From Xanthomonas hortorum pv. pelargonii (GTDB lineage Bacteria; Pseudomonadota; Gammaproteobacteria; Xanthomonadales; Xanthomonadaceae), in the NCBI RefSeq assembly GCF_024499015.1, contig NZ_CP098604.1, forward strand, positions 3,534,001 to 3,598,000: 64,000 nt of DNA. Direction: 5' to 3'. Shown here one piece after another: positions 31,576-40,504 of the stretch (position 1 is the stretch's first letter; each line of letters begins with the position of its first letter). The position numbers and the translations under genes are program-made. The notes beneath the pieces were generated by a model that saw only the letters and a list, made by a program, of their open reading frames with translations, had not been told where the DNA came from and searched no databases.

Positions 31576-31749
31576 GCCCTACAGCCAAGCCGCAGATCAG
31601 CCGCTCTGCCTTGCAGCGTGTCCCGCGATGGTGGTCGGGCAAGGGCCCTACAGCCAAGCCGCAGATCAGCCGCTCTGCCTTGCAGCGTGTCCCGCGATGG
31701 TGGGGCGGGCAAGGGCCCTGCAGCCAAGCCGCAGATCACCCGCTAATGC
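31551..31749. repeat. 69-bp direct tandem repeat, about 2.9 copies
   Basis: Units start at 31551, 31620 and 31689. The first two are identical; the third has a few substitutions and ends early. Each unit begins with the right outer arm of the nested-palindrome element (GTCCCGCGATGGTGG...), so the arm has been multiplied. The unit length is divisible by three and all frames stay open for a while, but no plausible start or conserved protein is evident. Confidence 0.85.
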
Positions 31750-31801
31750 GGCAGTCATCGCAGGTATCGCACGCAGCCAGGTACGCGCTTGCATCGGACA
31801 T

Positions 31802-31829
31802 AAAAAGGCGGGCCTTCGCCCGCCTTTTT
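31802..31829 (-). terminator. Bidirectional intrinsic terminator after tolC
   Basis: AAAAAGGCGGGC (31802-31813) pairs with GCCCGCCTTTTT (31818-31829) around the loop CTTC. It has U-tracts in both directions and lies 20 bp past the tolC stop. Confidence 0.92.
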
Positions 31830-31848
31830 AGTCACCTATCCGCTCGCC

Positions 31849-33222
31849 TTACTGCAGCGAACCACTGCCTTGCAGCTTGGACTCGGCATCCTGGGACAGC
31901 AGGCGGTTCACATCCTGCAGATCAGTGATGTCGAGCTTGCCGATCGCCTGGCCCAGCAGCAAACGGTTCTGCAGGAAGTTGTAGCGTGACTGCGCATAGT
32001 TCAGCTGCGCCTGGAACAAGGTGCGCTGGTTCTGCACTACGTCCAGCACGGTGCGCGTACCGACTTCCAGACCCACCTGCGACGCGTCGTATGCGGCCTG
32101 TGCGGAGACCACGGCCAGACGACGTGCTTCCACTTCGCTGATGCCGGCGACCACGGTCTGATACGCATTGCGCGTGTTGCGATCGAGTGCGCGCTTCTGC
32201 TGCTCGTAGGTATCTTGCTGGATATCGCGCTGCGAGAGTGCTTGACGTACTGCGGACTGTGTTGCGCCGCCGGCAAAGATTGGAATTGACACGCTGATGC
32301 CGATCGAATCGGTATCGATGTCGCGGCCTTGGGTCGTAAACACACCGCTTTCCGCAGCCCCTGTGCCCCAGCTATTGCTGCGTCCCACGCTGCCGGTCAG
32401 ATTGACGGTGGGCAAATGGCCGGCACGTGCTGCGGTAATGCTGGCCTCGGCCGCGCTGACCTGCAATTGCTGCGCCTTCAACGCCGGGTTGTCTGCGATG
32501 GCAGTCGCCACCAACTGGTCGACGTCACTGTAGGCGGCAGGCACCTCGGGGCGAAACTCTTCCGGCAGTGCACGTAGACCAACTACCGGCTGGCCGGTCA
32601 ACTCGGTAAGTGCTTGGTAGTAGTCCTTCAGCGTGTTGCGGGCGTTGATCGTATCTGCACGCGCCTGGTCGTACTGAGCACGCGCTTCATGCACGTCGGT
32701 GATCGGGGCCAGGCCCACTTCCAGGCGTTTGTCGGCGTAGTCGAACTGCTTCTTGGCTGCGGCTTCGTTGGTCTCTGCAGCCGCCAGCGACTCGATGCCC
32801 ACCAGGACCTGAAAATACGCCGCCGAGGTGCGGGTGATCAGGTCATTATTGGCAGATGCCAGTGTGAAGTCGGCTGCCCTTGCAACTTCGCGCTGAGCGC
32901 GCAGGTTGGAGAACTGCGCCCAATTGAAGATCGTCTGGGAGCCTTGGATTTGGCTGGAGCGCGACGAGGTGGTTATGCGGCCATCTTGGCCTTCGATTTC
33001 GCGGTGGGATTTACTGTAGTCGTAAGCACCGTTGAGCTGCGGCAACAGCGCCGCACGCGCCTGTACCTGTCCCTCCCGATTCACCAGCCGCGTGGACTCG
33101 GCCACTGCCAGCTGGGGATCGCCGTTGCGGGCCATTTCGTAGACCTGCAGCAGATCGGTGGCATGTGCTGCCATCGGAGACAGGGCGGCGGCCAGGGCCA
33201 GAACGAGGGATCGGCGGATCAT
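31849..33222 (-). CDS. tolC: Outer-membrane efflux channel TolC
   Basis: A 457-residue TolC-family protein. The signal peptide ends near MAAHATDL. The two internal repeats of coiled-coil and barrel segments are visible, with landmarks QTIFNWAQFSNLRAQ, GLAPITDVHEARAQYDQARADT, PIFAGGATQSAVRQA and VGTRTVLDVVQNQRTLFQAQLNYAQSRY. It forms the trimeric outer-membrane duct for type I secretion and multidrug efflux. The ATG at 33222 has AAGGAAG upstream. Although the reading frame stays open far upstream, the signal peptide fixes this start. It lies 20 bp behind pcm, a common proteobacterial arrangement, and ends at a strong terminator. Confidence 0.95.
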   Translation of the reverse strand: MIRRSLVLALAAALSPMAAHATDLLQVYEMARNGDPQLAVAESTRLVNREGQVQARAALLPQLNGAYDYSKSHREIEGQDGRITTSSRSSQIQGSQTIFNWAQFSNLRAQREVARAADFTLASANNDLITRTSAAYFQVLVGIESLAAAETNEAAAKKQFDYADKRLEVGLAPITDVHEARAQYDQARADTINARNTLKDYYQALTELTGQPVVGLRALPEEFRPEVPAAYSDVDQLVATAIADNPALKAQQLQVSAAEASITAARAGHLPTVNLTGSVGRSNSWGTGAAESGVFTTQGRDIDTDSIGISVSIPIFAGGATQSAVRQALSQRDIQQDTYEQQKRALDRNTRNAYQTVVAGISEVEARRLAVVSAQAAYDASQVGLEVGTRTVLDVVQNQRTLFQAQLNYAQSRYNFLQNRLLLGQAIGKLDITDLQDVNRLLSQDAESKLQGSGSLQ

Positions 33223-33242
33223 CGGGGAAGCTTCCTTGGGAA

Positions 33243-33899
33243 TCAGAATTGGAATCGGGGCGTCGGTGCCGCGCCCTGAAGATAGGCGAGGTCGGTTTCG
33301 AATAACGATTCGATGCGCGGAGCGTTGACGTCGCCACGCACCAGGACTGCTTCCATCACCGGTTCGTGACCACGCACGACAAACAGCCGGCCATTCGGGC
33401 GCAACCACTGCAGCCACTGGGTCGGTAGCGTGTCGACTGCGCCGGTGATGCAGATGGCATCGAAACGACGCTCGCTCTGCCAGGCGAACACGTCGGCGGT
33501 TTCGATGCGGACGTTGCTGCCCAGGCCGGTGCTGTCCAGATTGGCGCGTGCGGCGGTGGCCAGTGCCGGATCGATCTCCAGGCTCACCACTTCGCGGGCC
33601 AGTGCGGCCAGGCAGGCGGTGGAAAATCCACTGCCGGTGCCGATTTCCAGCACGTCTTCGCCCGGCTGCAGATCCAGCGCCTGCAGCATGCGGCCTTCGA
33701 CCACTGGCTTCATCATCTTGTGGCCGGCCGACAGCGGAATTTCCACATCGACGTAGGCCAGGGTCTTGTAAGCCTCTGGCACGAAGGCCTCGCGCGGCAG
33801 GCGCGCCAGCACGTCGAGCACGCGCAGATCCAGCACATCCCACGGCCGGATCTGCTGTTCGACCATTTTTTCGCGGGCTTGGGAGAAATCGATCGTCAT
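33243..33899 (-). CDS. pcm: Protein-L-isoaspartate O-methyltransferase
   Basis: A 218-residue SAM-dependent methyltransferase that repairs isoaspartyl residues. MVEQQIRPWDVLD opens the fold, LSAGHKMMKPVVEGRMLQAL is the substrate-side region, and VLEIGTGSGFSTACLA binds SAM (motif I). The C-terminal half is short and ends FQF, as in the tolC-linked Pcm subgroup, which may have a divergent activity. The ATG at 33899 is chosen over 33914 for its fit to family length. It is cotranscribed with tolC, 20 bp apart. Confidence 0.88.
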   Translation of the reverse strand: MTIDFSQAREKMVEQQIRPWDVLDLRVLDVLARLPREAFVPEAYKTLAYVDVEIPLSAGHKMMKPVVEGRMLQALDLQPGEDVLEIGTGSGFSTACLAALAREVVSLEIDPALATAARANLDSTGLGSNVRIETADVFAWQSERRFDAICITGAVDTLPTQWLQWLRPNGRLFVVRGHEPVMEAVLVRGDVNAPRIESLFETDLAYLQGAAPTPRFQF

Positions 33900-34027
33900 T
33901 GTGCGGCTATCCAACGCAGTGGGGCAGGCATTTTACCGGTGCGCGAGGCAACTGGCGCATCTAGCATCGCCGCGCGCGGCCAAAGCACGCAGTGCCGGAA
34001 GTCATCGCCACCAACGTCTCGGTGCAA

Positions 34028-34681
34028 TCAGCGCGGCGCATACGCCCTCAAAAAGAAATCCACACTGGCCTGAATGTGCTCGTCCACCTGCGCGCGGGTG
34101 GGCTGACCATGCAGGCCGCACATCATCAGCGCATACAGCTCGCCTTTGAGCAGGCAGAAAAACTGTGAAGCAGCGCGCTCCAGCTCGGGGATTTCCAATT
34201 GGCCATCGGCGACCCGCGCCGAGAGGAAATCCGCCAGTGCCTGTTGGGTGCGCTTGGGGCCGGCATCCCAGAACATTTCGCGCACATGCACGTCGCCGGT
34301 ACCGGGCGCCATCATCATGCGGTGGGTGGCGATCGCCGAGTCGGCGCTGACCATCGTAAAGAAGGCATTGGCGATTTCGATCAGCTGGTCGCGCAAGTTG
34401 CCTTTGGGGGCGTGGTCGAACAGATCGTCCGGCATCATGTGTTGGCATTGTGCACGGATCGCTTCGGAAAACAGGCTTTCTTTGTCGCCAAAGTGACTGT
34501 AAACGGTCAGTTTGGAGACGCCGGCGGCTGCGGCGATGCCGTCCATGCTGACCCCTGCAAAGCCCTGCTCCATGAACATGGTGCGGGCGGCGCCCAGGAT
34601 GGCGGCGCGTTTCCCAAGATCCTTGGGACGCCCAGGACCGTTGCTCTTGGTCTTGGACTTGAGGGGGGGCGAACTGGACAT
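34028..34681 (-). CDS. TetR/AcrR-family transcriptional regulator
   Basis: A 217-residue repressor-like protein. The N-terminal helix-turn-helix (about 22-70) reads LGKRAAILGAARTMFMEQGFAGVSMDGIAAAAGVSKLTVYSHFGDKESLF. The C-terminal ligand domain resembles the AefR-like group. The Lys/Pro-rich N-terminal arm (PLKSKTKSNGPGRPKDLG) is typical of DNA-contacting extensions. The ATG at 34681 follows a weak ribosome site. It lies upstream of pcm-tolC on the same strand, separated by 128 bp, so control of tolC and an efflux pump elsewhere is plausible, but not shown. Confidence 0.87.
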   Translation of the reverse strand: MSSSPPLKSKTKSNGPGRPKDLGKRAAILGAARTMFMEQGFAGVSMDGIAAAAGVSKLTVYSHFGDKESLFSEAIRAQCQHMMPDDLFDHAPKGNLRDQLIEIANAFFTMVSADSAIATHRMMMAPGTGDVHVREMFWDAGPKRTQQALADFLSARVADGQLEIPELERAASQFFCLLKGELYALMMCGLHGQPTRAQVDEHIQASVDFFLRAYAPR

Positions 34682-34967
34682 ATCGCCAATACTAGACCAT
34701 CGGGTTCTATATTTATACTCGGCGCCTATGGAATGCATTGAAGCGCTCATAAACTGTGGCGTCTGCCCCGCCACCGATGCTGAGCGTCGCGCACCAGCTT
34801 GCTTATCGCCGTTAATTGTTTCATCTGAATGACTCCCGGTGTCATTACTCGCCTGGCCGCTGTAGGGGATCCCCCTAGGGCGCTGAAAAAACCCCGGTGA
34901 TAGATTGACTGACGGTACGTCGGCGTATGTCGGCGACCTTCAGACGGGACGGACGAGGGACGAAAGC

Positions 34968-37900
34968 GTGGACAGGGTCGGGGCGCAAACGCATACAGGC
35001 TGCGTCCGCAGCAGGTACGTGCTGCGGATCGGGCCGTTGTGGCCGTCGCTGTGGCGATGCGCGTTGCTGTGCTGCGTGCTGCTCGGCGCCTGGCCGGCCT
35101 TCGCCCAGCCGCTCAAACACACCGCGTATCACACCGTCACCCGCTGGAGCATGGACGACGGCCTGCCGCACAACCTGGTGCATGCGGTGGCGCAGGGCGA
35201 AGACGGCCTGATCTGGCTCGGCACCTGGGAAGGGGTGGCGCGCTTCAACGGCCGCGATTTCACGGTCTACGACCGTCAGAACACCCCGGGCGTCGAGCTG
35301 GGCGGTGTATTCGTGGTGGTGCGCGACAGCACCGGCGGGATGTTGTTCGGCACTGCGTTCGATGGGGTCTACCACTATCAGGACGGCCACTGGCAGCAAC
35401 TGGGCGATGCCTCCGCGCGGCATCTGGCGGTGAGTGCATTGCTGCGGCGTGCCGATGGCGCGTTGTGGGTGGGCACCCCGCAGACGCTGTACCGGATCGA
35501 GGCCGATGGGCGGGTGGTCGATGTGGGCCGCCAGGCCGGGCTGCCGCGTGCACGCGTCACCGCGCTCTCGGCCGACGACGACGGCGATCTGTGGGTGGGC
35601 ACCGAGGTCGGGCTGTATCGCCTGCCGCAGGATGGCAGCCCGGCAACCGCCTGGGGCAAGGCGCACGGCATGCGCGATGCGCCGGTGCGACGGCTGGCCA
35701 GCGACCGCGAAGGCGGTTTGCTGGTGGCTGGCGACGACGGGGTGTGGCGGTGGAGCCGCGGCGGCGGCCTGCAACGCTTCCGTCAGGGCCAGCGCGTGGA
35801 TTCGTTGTTGTTGGATCGACGCGGGCATCTATGGATGAGTCTGTCGACCGGGTTGCTGGTGGTGCATAGCGGCGCGGCCGATCCGGACGAGCAGATCGCC
35901 ATTTCCGGTGTGGCCAGCCCGGCCCTGCTGGAAGATGCCGAAGGCCTGATCTGGGTCGGCAGCACACACGGCTTGTTCCGGGTTGCCGAAGGCGCCGCGC
36001 ATGGCGTCACCCACGAGGACGGCCTCACCTCCGATTACGTGCGCAGCGTGTTGCAGACGCCCAATGGCACGGTGTGGGTGGGCAGCGCGGTGGGCCTGGA
36101 CCGCTGGCGCGGCGAGCAGATCAGCCGGGTGTCGTTGTCGCCCAGCGAGGGCGGGCGCGTGCTGGAACAGTCGGTGCTGGCGCTGGCCGACGCCGGCGAC
36201 GGCGGTGTGTGGGCCGGCACCTATAGCCAGGGCGTGGTGCGTCTGGATGCGCAAGGCCGCGTGCTGGTGCGCATCGGTGCAGCCGAGGGCTTGCCGTCGA
36301 TGTCGGTGCGCGCAGTGCTGCCCGACGGCGAGGATCTGTGGATCGGCACCACCGCCGGGCTGGTGCGTTGGCGCAACGGCAAGGCGCGCCACTACACCGC
36401 CGCCGACGGCGTGCCGGACGGTTCGGTGCAGGTGCTGTATCGCGATGCGCAGGGGATTGTGTGGAGCGGCACCGATCGCGGCATGACCGCGCTGTCGCCG
36501 GACGGCAGCACCCGCGCATGGCTGGGCGAGCAGGATTTCCCCGGGCAGAACGCGTTCGACTTCCTGCGCGATGCCAATGGCGATCTGTGGATCGCCAGCG
36601 ATCGCGGCCTGTTGCGCTTGCGCGGAGAGACATTCCGCGTCTACGACCACCGGGTCGGGCTGCCGCGCGACAAGGTGTTTCGGGTGATCGACGACGGCCG
36701 CGGCTATTTCTGGTTGTCGAGCAACCATGGCGTGTTCCGCATCGCGCGCAGCGATTTCGACCAGCTCGATGCGGGCACGCGCGACCAATTGAGTGTGGAA
36801 GTGGTGGATCGCAGCGACGGCATGCCTGGCAATCAGGGCAACGGCAGCAGCGCGCCGGCCGGCTGGATGACACAGTCCGGGCAGCTGCTGTTTCCTACCG
36901 CAGCCGGGCTTGGCGTGATCGACCCGGCGCGCGTGGGCACCTTGCAAGGCCATCGCTTGCCGATCGTGTTCGAGCGCCTGCTGGTCGATGGCATGGTGCA
37001 GCCGTTGAACGACCCGCATCGATTCGGCGCAGACACCCGGCGTATCGCCATTGGCTATGCCGGGTTGAATTTTCGTGGGCCGGACAAGGTGCGTTATCGC
37101 TACCGGCTGGAAGGCTTCGATCCGGAATGGGTGGATGCCGACAGCGCCATCGAGGCGATCTACACCAATCTGCCGCCGGGCCGTTTTCGTTTCCGTGTGC
37201 AGGCGATGTCGCTGCCGGTGGACTGGCGGCAGACCGCGTTGCTGGGCGAATCCAGCCTGGTCATCGAACTGGCGCCGCCATGGTGGCGGCGTGGCGAAGT
37301 GATCGCGCTGGGCATCCTTGGCCTGGGCAGTGTGATCTACATGTTTTATTTATGGCGCACGGCCAGTTACCGCCGACGGCAGCGTCAGCTCAACACCGTG
37401 ATCGACCGGCGCACACGCGAGTTGAGCGACAAGAACCTCGCACTGCAGCAGGCCAGCCAGGAGCGCGAAGCGTTGATGCGTCAGCTGGAGTATCGCGCCA
37501 GCCACGACGTGCTCACCACGCTGCCCAACCGGCGCGAGGCCGAGCGCGTGCTGCAGCAATGGTTCGACGAAGCGCGCGCCGGTGGTGCGGCATTGGCGTT
37601 GGCGCTGATGGATATCGATCACTTCAAACGCATCAACGATGCCTACGGCCATGAGGTCGGCGATGCGGTGTTGTCTGCGATTGGCGAGGCGTTGAGCGAA
37701 CACGATCAGGCACAGTGCTTTGCCGCCCGGCATGGTGGCGAAGAGTTCTTGCTGGCGGCCATCGGCCTGGACGCGGCGCAGGCGCGCGCGCTGTTCGAGC
37801 GCATGCGCCAACGGCTTGCAACGATCGATGTCGACGCGCAGGGCACCACCGTGCGTTGCACCGCCAGCATGGGCATGGCGATGAGCGATGAAGCGCCGAG

Positions 37901-37982
37901 CCGGCGCGAATTGCTGGCATTGGCCGATCGCCGTCTGTATCAGGCCAAGCGGCAGGGGCGGGATCGCTTGGTGGGGCGGTGA
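34968..37982 (+). CDS. Beta-propeller sensor diguanylate cyclase (Reg_prop-Y_Y_Y-GGDEF)
   Basis: About 1004 residues. A signal-like hydrophobic segment (WRCALLCCVLLGAWPAFAQP) leads to a large periplasmic region of about 14 two-component-propeller repeats (LWVGTPQTLYR, LWVGTEVGLYR, IWVGSTHGLFR, LWIASDRGLLR). Then come a Y_Y_Y domain (YRLEGFDPEWVDAD), one membrane helix (VIALGILGLGSVIYMFYLW), a coiled coil and a C-terminal GGDEF domain. The active-site signature is GGEEF (residues 923-927) with MDIDHFKRIND, so it should make cyclic-di-GMP. No RxxD inhibitory site is seen before it. The start is uncertain: GTG at 34968 follows GAGGGACG; TTG 34905 and GTG 35019 are alternatives. Confidence 0.87.
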   Translation: MDRVGAQTHTGCVRSRYVLRIGPLWPSLWRCALLCCVLLGAWPAFAQPLKHTAYHTVTRWSMDDGLPHNLVHAVAQGEDGLIWLGTWEGVARFNGRDFTVYDRQNTPGVELGGVFVVVRDSTGGMLFGTAFDGVYHYQDGHWQQLGDASARHLAVSALLRRADGALWVGTPQTLYRIEADGRVVDVGRQAGLPRARVTALSADDDGDLWVGTEVGLYRLPQDGSPATAWGKAHGMRDAPVRRLASDREGGLLVAGDDGVWRWSRGGGLQRFRQGQRVDSLLLDRRGHLWMSLSTGLLVVHSGAADPDEQIAISGVASPALLEDAEGLIWVGSTHGLFRVAEGAAHGVTHEDGLTSDYVRSVLQTPNGTVWVGSAVGLDRWRGEQISRVSLSPSEGGRVLEQSVLALADAGDGGVWAGTYSQGVVRLDAQGRVLVRIGAAEGLPSMSVRAVLPDGEDLWIGTTAGLVRWRNGKARHYTAADGVPDGSVQVLYRDAQGIVWSGTDRGMTALSPDGSTRAWLGEQDFPGQNAFDFLRDANGDLWIASDRGLLRLRGETFRVYDHRVGLPRDKVFRVIDDGRGYFWLSSNHGVFRIARSDFDQLDAGTRDQLSVEVVDRSDGMPGNQGNGSSAPAGWMTQSGQLLFPTAAGLGVIDPARVGTLQGHRLPIVFERLLVDGMVQPLNDPHRFGADTRRIAIGYAGLNFRGPDKVRYRYRLEGFDPEWVDADSAIEAIYTNLPPGRFRFRVQAMSLPVDWRQTALLGESSLVIELAPPWWRRGEVIALGILGLGSVIYMFYLWRTASYRRRQRQLNTVIDRRTRELSDKNLALQQASQEREALMRQLEYRASHDVLTTLPNRREAERVLQQWFDEARAGGAALALALMDIDHFKRINDAYGHEVGDAVLSAIGEALSEHDQAQCFAARHGGEEFLLAAIGLDAAQARALFERMRQRLATIDVDAQGTTVRCTASMGMAMSDEAPSRRELLALADRRLYQAKRQGRDRLVGR

Positions 37983-37985
37983 TGT

Positions 37986-38870
37986 TTACAGCTGCCCCTG
38001 ATCCGCCTGCGCATGCAACAGCGCAACAAATGCCTGCGCGGCACGCGACAAGGTGCGCCCGCCATGTGTCACGCAACCCAGCTCACGCGACAGCGCGACA
38101 TCGGCCAGCGGCAGCGCCACGATCTGATGATCGATCATGCGCTCCGGCAACACGCTCCAGGCCAGGCCCACCGACACCAGCATCTTGATCGTCTCCAGAT
38201 AATTGGTGGTCATGCGCAGGCTCGGCACCAGCCCGCGCTCGGCGAACAGGCCGGCGACGATGCGATGGGTGAAGGTGCCCGGGTCCGGCAGCACCGCAGG
38301 GTGCGCCACCACATCCTCCAGCGTCACTGCGCGCAGTGACGCCAACGGATGATCCGGCGCCACCACGAACTGCAGGCGGTCATGCCAGATCGGCCGCGCG
38401 CGTAGCGGCGCACGCGTGTCTGGCGCCAGCGTGGTCACCGCCAGTTCCACCTCTCCGCGCAGCACGGCTGCATAGGCCAGTTCCGAATCCAGGAGCTGGA
38501 TGTCCAGCGCCGCCTGCGGATGTTGTGCAGCAAAGCCGCGCAACAACGCGGGCAGACGGTGCAGGCCGACATGGTGGCTGGTGGCCAGGCTCAGGCGCCC
38601 GCCGACCGCCGCACCAAGGTGTTCCAGCACGCGGCGGGTGTCCTGCAGCTCGGCCAGGATGCGTTGCGCGCGTGGCAACAAGGCCTGGCCGGCTTCGGTC
38701 AGCACCACCTGGCGGCCGAGGCGATCGAACAGGCGTGCAGACAATTGCCCTTCCAGCAAGGCGATGCGCTTGCTCACCGCCGGTTGGGTGAGGTGCAGCG
38801 CCTCGCCGGCGGCAGAGAAGCTACCGCTCTCGGCAATTGCCACGAACGCGCTGAGGCTGCCCAGGTCCAT
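37986..38870 (-). CDS. LysR-family regulator divergent from leuCDB
   Basis: A 294-residue LysR regulator. The DNA-binding domain reads DLGSLSAFVAIAESGSFSAAGE, LTQPAVSKRIALLE, LFDRLGRQVVLTEAG. The co-inducer domain contains GRLSLATSHHVGLHRLP and LVSVGLAWSVLPERM. The ATG at 38870 has AGGA six bases upstream. It is transcribed away from leuC, and a 28-bp imperfect palindrome (38884-38911) sits between the two genes. It is therefore a good candidate for the leuCDB regulator responding to a leucine-pathway intermediate (inference from layout). Confidence 0.88.
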   Translation of the reverse strand: MDLGSLSAFVAIAESGSFSAAGEALHLTQPAVSKRIALLEGQLSARLFDRLGRQVVLTEAGQALLPRAQRILAELQDTRRVLEHLGAAVGGRLSLATSHHVGLHRLPALLRGFAAQHPQAALDIQLLDSELAYAAVLRGEVELAVTTLAPDTRAPLRARPIWHDRLQFVVAPDHPLASLRAVTLEDVVAHPAVLPDPGTFTHRIVAGLFAERGLVPSLRMTTNYLETIKMLVSVGLAWSVLPERMIDHQIVALPLADVALSRELGCVTHGGRTLSRAAQAFVALLHAQADQGQL

Positions 38871-38883
38871 TGCTATTCCTGAA

Positions 38884-38911
38884 ATTCATTTGTTGAATAA
38901 ACAATATGAAT
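38884..38911. promoter_or_regulatory. Palindromic operator between lysR and leuC
   Basis: The AT-rich site ATTCATTTGTT-N5/6-AACAATATGAAT is an imperfect dyad with one unpaired base per arm, in an otherwise GC-rich region. Its place, 13 bp from the LysR start and about 80 bp before leuC, fits a LysR-type binding site for autoregulation and leuC control. Confidence 0.6.
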
Positions 38912-38989
38912 TTGCGTTATCCAAGGCAAGCTCCTAGCATCGAACTCAGCCAGGTGGGCCACCCACCATCCGCCAATCGGGTTGCTGCA

Positions 38990-40438
38990 ATGACTGCCAA
39001 GACGCTGTACGACAAGTTGTGGGAACTGCACGAGGTCACGCGCCGTGACGATGGTTCGTCGCTGATCTATATCGACCGCCACATCCTGCACGAAGTGACC
39101 TCGCCGCAAGCCTTCGAAGGCCTGCGCCTGGCCGGGCGCAAGCCTTGGCGCATCGACGCCAATATCGCCACGCCCGACCACAACGTGCCGACCACGCGTG
39201 CCGAGCGTCAGGGCGGGCTGGAGTCGATCACCGACGCCGTCTCGCGCCTGCAGGTGCAGACCCTGGACGAGAACTGCGACGACTTCGGCATCCTCGAGTT
39301 CAAGATGAACGACGCGCGCCAGGGCATCGTGCATGTGGTCGGCCCGGAGCAGGGCGCCACCTTGCCGGGCATGACCGTGGTCTGTGGCGATTCGCATACC
39401 TCCACGCACGGCGCGTTCGGCGCGCTGGCGCATGGCATCGGCACCTCGGAGGTCGAGCATGTGCTGGCCACGCAATGCCTGATCGCCAAGAAGATGAAGA
39501 ACATGCAGGTGCGGGTGGAGGGCACGCTGCCGTTCGGCGTGACCGCCAAGGACATCGTGCTGGCGGTGATCGGCAAGATCGGCACCGCTGGCGGCAACGG
39601 CCATGCGCTGGAATTTGCCGGCAGCGCGATCCGCGACTTGTCGATCGAAGGCCGCATGACCATCTGCAACATGTCGATCGAAGCCGGCGCGCGCGTCGGC
39701 ATGGTGGCGGTGGACGACAAGACGATTGCCTACGTCAAAGGTCGCCCATTCGCGCCCAAGGGCGCCGACTGGGACGCGGCGGTCGCGTTGTGGAGCACGC
39801 TGGTGTCCGATGCCGATGCGCACTTCGACACAGTGGTGGAACTGCGCGCGGAAGACATCAAGCCGCAAGTCAGCTGGGGTACCTCGCCGGAGATGGTGCT
39901 TGCGGTGGACCAGCAGGTGCCGGATCCGGCCGCCGAACAGGATCCGACCAAGCGCGACTCGATCGAGCGCGCGCTGAAATACATGGGCTTGCGGGCAAAT
40001 CAGCCGATCACCCAGATCCATCTGGATCGCGTGTTCATCGGCTCATGCACCAACTCGCGCATCGAAGACCTGCGTGCGGCCGCTGCGGTTGCCAAGGGCC
40101 GCAAGGTCGCTTCCACCATCAAGCAAGCATTGGTGGTGCCGGGCTCCGGTTTGGTGAAAGCGCAAGCCGAAGCCGAAGGCCTGGACAAGGTGTTTCTGGA
40201 CGCCGGCTTCGAATGGCGCGAGCCGGGTTGTTCGATGTGTCTGGCGATGAACCCGGACAAGCTGGGCAGCGGCGAGCATTGCGCTTCCACTTCCAACCGC
40301 AATTTCGAAGGCCGCCAGGGCGCCGGTGGTCGCACCCATCTGGTCAGCCCGGCGATGGCAGCGGCTGCTGCGGTCAGTGGTCACTTCGTTGATGTGCGTG
40401 AGCTTGGGGATTTGGGAGTGGGGATTCGGGATTCGTAA
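38990..40438 (+). CDS. leuC: 3-isopropylmalate dehydratase large subunit
   Basis: A 482-residue aconitase-superfamily subunit that isomerises 2-isopropylmalate to 3-isopropylmalate with LeuD in leucine synthesis. The [4Fe-4S] ligands are C353 ([10 protein letters not shown]), C414 and C417 ([13 protein letters not shown]). [13 protein letters not shown] and [17 protein letters not shown] are also conserved. The family core ends near HFVDVREL (residue 472). The last ten residues, [10 protein letters not shown], are encoded by the heptad repeat at 40405-40435 and look like a repeat-derived tail. The ATG at 38990 is used, as upstream residues are not conserved. Confidence 0.97.
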   Translation: MTAKTLYDKLWELHEVTRRDDGSSLIYIDRHILHEVTSPQAFEGLRLAGRKPWRIDANIATPDHNVPTTRAERQGGLESITDAVSRLQVQTLDENCDDFGILEFKMNDARQGIVHVVGPEQGATLPGMTVVCGDSHTSTHGAFGALAHGIGTSEVEHVLATQCLIAKKMKNMQVRVEGTLPFGVTAKDIVLAVIGKIGTAGGNGHALEFAGSAIRDLSIEGRMTICNMSIEAGARVGMVAVDDKTIAYVKGRPFAPKGADWDAAVALWSTLVSDADAHFDTVVELRAEDIKPQVSWGTSPEMVLAVDQQVPDPAAEQDPTKRDSIERALKYMGLRANQPITQIHLDRVFIGSCTNSRIEDLRAAAAVAKGRKVASTIKQALVVPGSGLVKAQAEAEGLDKVFLDAGFEWREPGCSMCLAMNPDKLGSGEHCASTSNRNFEGRQGAGGRTHLVSPAMAAAAAVSGHFVDVRELGDLGVGIRDS

Positions 40439-40495
40439 AGACCGGTCTGCGCATTCCAGCTTTTTCGAATCCCCAATTACCAATCCCTAATCCCG
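40405..40495. repeat. GGGATTC/AATCCC heptad repeat inverted element overlapping leuC
   Basis: The left half (40405-40435: GGGGATTTGGGAGTGGGGATTCGGGATTCG in blocks) is inside the leuC 3' end. The right half (40466-40495) carries complementary AATCCCC, AATCCCT and AATCCCG units, so the leuC-leuD junction can form a hairpin. It belongs to the same family as the element before tctD (2764-2921). Confidence 0.8.
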
Positions 40496-40504
40496 GCACT
40501 CCTA

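Noticed and set aside
31551..31749. Possible CRISPR array
   Set aside because: The repeat is a continuous 69-bp tandem unit without distinct spacers, and no cas genes are present.
31513..31831. Short ORFs running through the 69-bp repeats
   Set aside because: They arise because the repeat unit is a multiple of three. No ribosome site, no known family and low-complexity translation.
33223..33843. Upstream extension of the tolC frame
   Set aside because: It overlaps pcm in another frame and lacks similarity. The signal peptide fixes the tolC start at 33222.
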